Of a stretch of 64,000 nt of DNA, positions 57,809 through 64,000 are shown piece by piece. The notes below the pieces were generated by a model, which worked only from the letters and a program-made list of their open reading frames with translations, had not been told where the DNA came from and ran no database searches. The DNA comes from Polytrichum commune (lineage: Eukaryota; Streptophyta; Polytrichopsida; Polytrichales; Polytrichaceae). The first letter of the stretch is position 1; each line of letters starts with the position of its first letter. A program made the position numbers and the translations under genes. The stretch lies in NCBI GenBank assembly GCA_950295325.1, contig OX485809.1, positions 3,846,001 to 3,910,000 of the forward strand, read 5' to 3'.

Positions 57809-60800
57809 TCCATAGTCGACCAAGTCCATTCAACCGCCGCTCACTAATGTACTACAGTACTTGTGATGCCGACATGGATGAGGACTGTACTTTTTAGGTC
57901 AATTGAGTTAGGGTTTATGCGGTGACGGCATGTGATTGCTTACCTTCATAAGAGTTTCAAGATCTGTTGTTGCCAAGAAGCAGCGTTTAGATGAGCGGTA
58001 ATGGGTTAGCTTGTAAATTGACTATGTGTTGCCCTAAATTTTATTGCCTCAAATTTGTAGCAATTTCTATATTCAAGATTTTATTTTATTTTTTGGTTTT
58101 TGGCATTCTCCTTGGAGTTTGTGTCTCTTCGCAGGAAAAATAATCTCCCGATATTACTCCTCCTAAATGGATGCAAACTCTTTTATTTGATTGGTTATAG
58201 ATGCCTTGACCTTACATATCGTTTTAGAGGAATCTATGGAACATACCTCAAATTAGTATAGACAGACTAGAAGACTAGAACATGTGACCAGTTGGACTTG
58301 GAAATCCTAGAATTTTGACCAATTATGCCCAAACACCTCCCGGGACACTAACACAACCTACACAACATACCGCATCAAGGATGGACATTAGGATTTCGAT
58401 TCACAACGCTTACCATGGGGGTTGTGTTAAAACCATGTCTTTCCTAATTCATTGTTCATTTGTTTCAATAGGGTTTCATTATACCAAATTGAGACTCTGA
58501 CCCCAATATTGGGGTCAATTCAGCTAAAAGTAAAACAATGAAGGTATACAATGTTCTCTTTATTTATACACCGGTTTCTATAAACACGTGTGTCTTTATT
58601 TTTATGTCCGTTCCTAGATCCACACCAAACTAATGATCATACACAACTCAAATAGAGGTGTATGATTAAGATTAGTGGCAATGTTAGACCCACTTACCTT
58701 ATTTATTTGACTCTGATCTAAGCAACAATCATCTCTCAAAAATGACTGAAACTTCTAGGCCTCCTTTACTACACTAGAGATTGAGTTGAGAGCTTGATCT
58801 TGAAATTTTGGGGGGCCTCATATTTGGAGTTAAAATTCATGGAGGTCCATCCAAAGCTCAAACCGTTGAGAGCTGTACAGTTCCTCTTGAAAGCTCACAA
58901 TAGTCTGAGCAATCGTAAAGTTCCCATGACCAAAGTAAGGAATAAAGGGGAGAGGGTAAAAATATAAAGGAGAATTCACAACATGCTAAAGAATACTTTA
59001 AAATAGTCATTAAAAGCAGCTATCAAGGACAAAATGGAAAGTGGAGTACTCAAGTGAACAAGTGTGTGTAAGAGGCTTCTCGCCAATGAGAAGGCTCCTT
59101 CCTTCAACCTCAATCTTCGGGTTCGCCACCTCTCCATTGTAAAGGGGCCATAGTTGTTACAAGTGTTTGAAAGTTTCAAACAAATTGTAATGAAATGGTG
59201 AAGTGTTCCGTGGGGTGGCTTGGTTACTATCATATCAATCACATATTGTGACGAGTGAGTGCCACATGCCCAACAACAAAATGCCATGAAACATGGTCAC
59301 ATTTTCATCCATGATGCACATTAGATGCTGCAAATTCATCTATGCAATATCTCATCATGATCATGGTTTACATCCTTGAATTACATAAGCAACATGATTG
59401 TTTGTTGTTGTTGAATGTGCAACATGTTGGTTGCTAGTTTGTGTGTAAGGTAGCCCAGCAACTACGTGTTGTTTCTAAATCTAAACTAAGATGGAGCATG
59501 TGATCGGCAGTGAGGCCTATGTCCACATCGCTTCCCACCATTCTGACAACGACGGCATGTTGAATTGTCAGTGCAGGGCTTGCTAAGAGGCCATGATAAT
59601 TTCCCTCATAATATTTATGGTTTGTATGATTATGTAAATCATGATCTATGGCTAGGATTCACGTCCACCATGAAGTGGTCATATAAGCCCCCCACTTGCC
59701 CCCCAAATTATGTGGACTATAGAGCCTACAATGGTTGACATATTTTGAGCATATAGTTCAATCTCTTTTAAGTAGATTTTTTTTTGCATCCAATGTTGGA
59801 GCTGCATCTAACATTGTACAACACAGATGTGGGTGTTTGATTAAGAAAGGTAACCAAATTAGGCACATCTACCTTACAACTAGCAGGTTATGAGAGAAAA
59901 ATATATGTTTTAAACCTGCATATATCTTATACATAAAAGTACAGACTTTTGCTATCAACGTTTGGTGTTGTACTAAATAAATGAGACATGTTTAGGGCTA
60001 TTGGCTAGGGGTGCAAGGTGGATATAGTTACGGGGCCAATAATGGGAATGGCCAACAAGAGGGTGGGTAGTGGCCTGTCACGGTTGGCTATGCTAGTGAT
60101 TTTAACTGGAAGCTTCCCAAATTTGGCTCTATGTTAACTATATAATAATGGGATAATACATCAAATGGACAATCAAAATGTATTGACGGGGTGTAATTCA
60201 TGTCCATTCATGTGGTAGTGAAAAGCTTTGTTAACTTTCCATAACAATGGATTGTCATTAAAATGCGTCATCTTCATGCCCCCTTCATGGAGAATTCATA
60301 GGTAACTTCTCATGTAAATATTAAACACAACTAGATTGTGTGGATGTAAAGAAGTTCAAAGTTTCACATATTGGACAAATTCTTCTAGAGAGCTCACCAA
60401 TCCACCTAAGCCAATGTTACAAAGGATACAATCACAAAGGCCAAATTTGGACATATACATGTTTAGTATAATGACAACGTAAATCACAAGTTAACACCTT
60501 GGCCCCACAATCTTGGGAGATCGGAACGACATGATACTCATTCATGTGCTCATTATTCATTTAGGGCATGGGACCCATTTGATTCACCCAATGCAATGGA
60601 ATAAAAATGGTCAACAACCAACCTCCAAACCTCACATTATAATTTAGTTTCCCATTTCCAAGTTGGTTTAATCAAAATACGTGGAATATGGATGGCATAC
60701 TTTGGGAAGGGTGTGGATGAGTGTCCAAGTTCTCTAAGGGTTCTCAATCCCACTTCATTTCATCGTCCTCTCCGAGTTCATAGCTCCACATGGTTATTTT

Positions 60801-63775
60801 ACCTCACATGAAGAACTTGACTTGGAAAGTAACAGCCATCGACCCAGATTTGATTATGGGGCAAGCCTTATAGTTGGTAGCTTGCGGCAAAAGATGGCAA
60901 AAAGAGGGTGGAGCTACGCCACCATGACCTTTGGGCAATGAACATGTGCGTCCAAGCTTGCAGTCCCCAAACAAGGTGGTGGCCTATGGGTGGATGTATA
61001 GTCTATACATAGCCAACTGTGGCGGTGAGAAGAGCAGCGTAGGGAAAGAAAAGTTTGTTGTTGGCGATGAAGATACCACCATCACATAGGAGCGCCTAGT
61101 GGAAGATGGGAGCAGCAAGACACCTTAACTGCGTATGAGAAATTGAGAGCCAATAAAGTTTCATTGGCTAAAGTGGCAATGCAAGCAACGATCCGATATG
61201 TGAGATGGATTCTAGCCTCTTCCTCATATTTGCGTTGTTTGGTGAGTAATTTTTGGTTGTCATGGTTTTTTTTCATGTTGGGTTGTTGCCAGAGGGTACA
61301 AAAATGGTCCTCTTGCTTTAGGGCAAGCAAAATTGCTTGATTGAATTTTGTGCAAGGACAAGAAGATTTTGCCGTTCTAGACGCACCCTCCTAAGGTGTG
61401 TGGGTGTTTATTGGTTTATTTTTCTTTAGGGTTGTTGATAGCTTTGGGTTGTGCATCCCACACTCTTGGCACTTTGTTTACTCGCAAACTCCCAAGAATA
61501 GTGTTATTTATCTCTTCATCTATGAACTTCGCAGCTATCTGATGTTTGTAAATGTTGTATGCATACTACTAAATCTAAGGCCATGTGATGTTGCCATACA
61601 TTTAGTCACCATTCACAATTGGCACTTTTAAGGGTTGTAGATAAGCATTGGATGTGCTCTGGTTACTTGCAAACTCCCAAGGTAAGTGTTTTATATCTTT
61701 ATTCTCTTGACACTTAAGGTCAGTTTGCTGCCACAAAGGGATGTTTTTTTTGTATGATCTCCCCATATGTGATCTACACATCTATATGTAGGTGACCTCG
61801 CTCATTTATTTATTTTTGTTATCCATGTTGGATGCATATTGTTGGCTTTGGTGCTATGTGATCATGACATCCATTTGTGCATATGCATAGGCACATGTGG
61901 AGGATATCAAGGTTGTAAGTCCAGAGGTGTAGACACAAGGACATCAACAATAGAGACTTGCTTGTAGGGCTCACTAGCAAACAAACATCATTTTTGCGTT
62001 AAGCTAATTATACGTGCATGTTAGATAATGGTCATTAGACTTAGAGGCGCATCTTAGTATACTTAGGTAGTTATAAAATAGCCATATTGCACTTGTGCTT
62101 CTTGTGCATTGAATATGCGTCGTTCAAATGTTTTGAAATTAAACAGCAAAGCTGCAATAATTTCCTCATGAGGATTAAATTATGCTAGACAGTTCAGTAT
62201 CCAGACAAGAAAACATAACCGGTTTAGCTCTAAATCCAAAGTTACCCACTAGAAGACTTTCCACAACATTGATTCCCTTGGGCGAATGAATGCAGTCTTC
62301 TGGAGGGTGTGGATGGCTACCATTAAATATTCCATTGTTAGGACTGGGTATGGAATAGGAGCAAGGCACGAACGACATGACAAGGCATGACAAGGCATGT
62401 ATCCATTGGCACAACTGTAGTTGATGCCGATGCAATTGTGGAACCATCTTGGGATGCAACAATTTGATTATCCTTCAGCACAAGCACTCCAACAATACTA
62501 GAGGGCACCTGTACCGTACCCATAGTACCCACTTGGATTTGGATATCCAATGAAACACCCAAATTACAACTATTCGCAATATTATCCAACACATCCTCTT
62601 GCCAACAAACAACAAGGTTTTGTTGGCTAGGCCCCCATGGGACCTTTTGTGGTACATATGCAAACCTAAGAGATACATGGAATGCAACATGCCACCACCG
62701 TGCATGGAAGCACAAAAGGTGCCAAAATGCCAAGCACTAGCAACACTCATACCCCTTCAAAGGACAGTATGCAATTGACGACTAGCAACAAAGGCTATGA
62801 ACGCAATGGCCAAAGAAAGCATGCATTTTGCTGGAGGAATATAAGGGAAAGTTGTCGGAATGTACCCAAAGGCAACACAAAAAGGAGGCATTTGAAGAGG
62901 AGATGAAGACATGCGTGGCGAAAGGCAAGAAGCTACAAGTAGTTTGATGCACTGATAAGGGAAATGTGGATGATTGTGATGTTTATAGGCGACTATTCTT
63001 TTTTGAGTACATGAGGGCCTTTGCAAATATGCATATGGATGTCTCCATTCAAAAAAATGGCAAAACTAAAAACAAAGGATAAGAAAGCAATGAGGCATGA
63101 AGTAAAGAAACGGTGTTGTAATGTAAATATGTACACTGTATAGATGTGTACGTATTTAGAATTGCATTGTGATTTTTGTACCCATAGGTTACTCTTAGTT
63201 ACCTATGCTAAAGAATAGAAATAGATTACCTTTTTGTTTACTCATAGTTTACTCTTGCCTTTTAGTTATCTTGAGTTACTTTGGACCAATAGGTGATTAG
63301 AAGCCATGTGATGGGGATAAGATGGAACTTTGTCTCAGGCATTGAGGGGGGAGAGGCATTGTGAAGAAAAAAGTTGTGGTGTTGTTATGGTATTGAGGAG
63401 GTTGTAGAGAAGAAGGGACTTGATTTGAAGCATGATGTGTGTTGTGTTGAGAAGAATTTGAAATAAAATACGGAGGAGTTGTGATTCAAAAAGTTGTTTC
63501 TTTAAGAGTGATATCACTTGTTTGTTTTGAAGTTAGCAATCGAAATCTGTGCTAGTTTGAGTGGAGGGAGGTTTGTTGGTTCTTAAAAAAGAAGAGCCGA
63601 GGCTTCGACCGACCATAGAAGACAGACAGATTTGAAGATTTGAGAACTTCACAAGACTCAAGAGCGTTGTTTGTTGTGTTTTTTTTTTGTGATTCCAAGC
63701 CGGTTTTGGAGGCTAGTTGCATTTGTATTTTTCATCGTAAATTTGTTGCGGGTTATGTGGGAAACCACAAACCCC
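57809..63775. other. Intergenic, no supported gene
   Basis: Frames of 60-131 codons on both strands (for example 62338-62733 minus and 58976-59287 minus) show no recognisable domain and often overlap each other. 58230-58350 holds part of MITE family 5. I see no RNA gene or clear transposon end. Confidence 0.5.
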
Positions 63776-63869
63776 CGTTTCATGTTTGTGACAACGAAGT
63801 AGGATTGATGACCCACAAGGTTGTTTCATGTTTGTGACAACGAAGTGGGATTAATGACCCGCAAGGTTG
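63776..63869. repeat. 46-bp direct duplication
   Basis: TTTCATGTTTGTGACAACGA and the following GGATTGATGACCC...CAAGGTTG are repeated once in tandem with three changes. The surrounding frame (63640-63837, plus) is open but unrecognised. Confidence 0.8.
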
Positions 63870-64000
63870 TTTTCTATCGTTCCCATTGGTGAGGCGCGAT
63901 TGCTGGTCACCGTGGGTTTGAAAGTTTAGGAGCCAATCTTTCGGACGTCAGCTCATGTTCTGACGTCCCGTTTTACCCGTCCGAGGCCTGTGGTATCTTA
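63870..64000. other. Window end, nothing recognised
   Basis: A short GC-richer end with GACGTCAGCTCATGTTCTGA and a partial repeat of GACGTC. No feature is supported. Confidence 0.4.

Noticed and set aside
62175-63026. Overlapping minus-strand frames of 89-131 codons
   Set aside because: They overlap one another in different frames, contain no recognisable motif and lack splice-consistent continuation.

Overview
This is a gene-poor, AT-rich stretch of nuclear DNA from a land plant. Three things point that way: a plant-type GT34 glycosyltransferase gene with GT-AG introns, a Mutator-like transposase with a SWIM zinc finger, and a tRNA-Lys(UUU) copy that looks like the plant mitochondrial gene. 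The low gene density and heavy transposon load fit a large genome. The unusual gene families at the left end make me favour a seedless plant (lycophyte, fern or bryophyte), but this is a guess.

Layout. 0-11.4 kb is an accessory island. On the minus strand (260-3727) is a decayed six-exon gene that pairs a ParB/sulfiredoxin-like DGNHR segment with a beta-class (N4-cytosine/N6-adenine type) DNA methyltransferase domain. Beyond its 5' end lie a CAA/CAC triplet-repeat tract and 21 near-identical palindromes (core TGCGTTAACGCA) in two blocks (4396-4622 and 5079-6040), spaced 64-66 bp or 53 bp apart. Next come a SINE-like repeat, an orphan minus-strand exon with a strong splice donor (6432-6701), and a plus-strand Mutator-like transposase (7116-10724) that has a TATA box but also two nonsense codons and one frameshift. 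An inverted second copy of the SINE-like repeat and a duplicated transposase tail close the island.

11.4-18 kb is intergenic with a MITE and a cluster of AGTTAACTATAGTT motifs. 18126-25306 is an apparently intact five-exon GT34 glycosyltransferase gene (422 aa). Its introns hold a tandem duplication, a truncated MITE and a duplicated half-exon that is in frame and could act as a cassette. 25.3-29.4 kb holds a MITE with perfect-length terminal repeats and the mitochondrial-type tRNA-Lys copy. 29497-30012 is an intact single-exon ER-lumenal FKBP with a tandemly duplicated 3' flank.

30.8-64 kb contains no gene I can call intact. It holds dispersed repeats, three more copies of the 14.4 kb MITE (one with a second MITE nested in it), a long inverted repeat around a degraded non-LTR retrotransposon, unrecognised coding remnants, a hAT-type non-autonomous element with an 8-bp target duplication, and a 184-bp tandem array.

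The GT34 and FKBP genes are the likely host genes and act in the secretory pathway (Golgi wall-polysaccharide synthesis and ER protein folding). The most novel part is the left island: a ParB-like/methyltransferase gene, a regular array of palindromic sites and a transposase lying side by side. My reading that they form one mobile or epigenetic system is inference.
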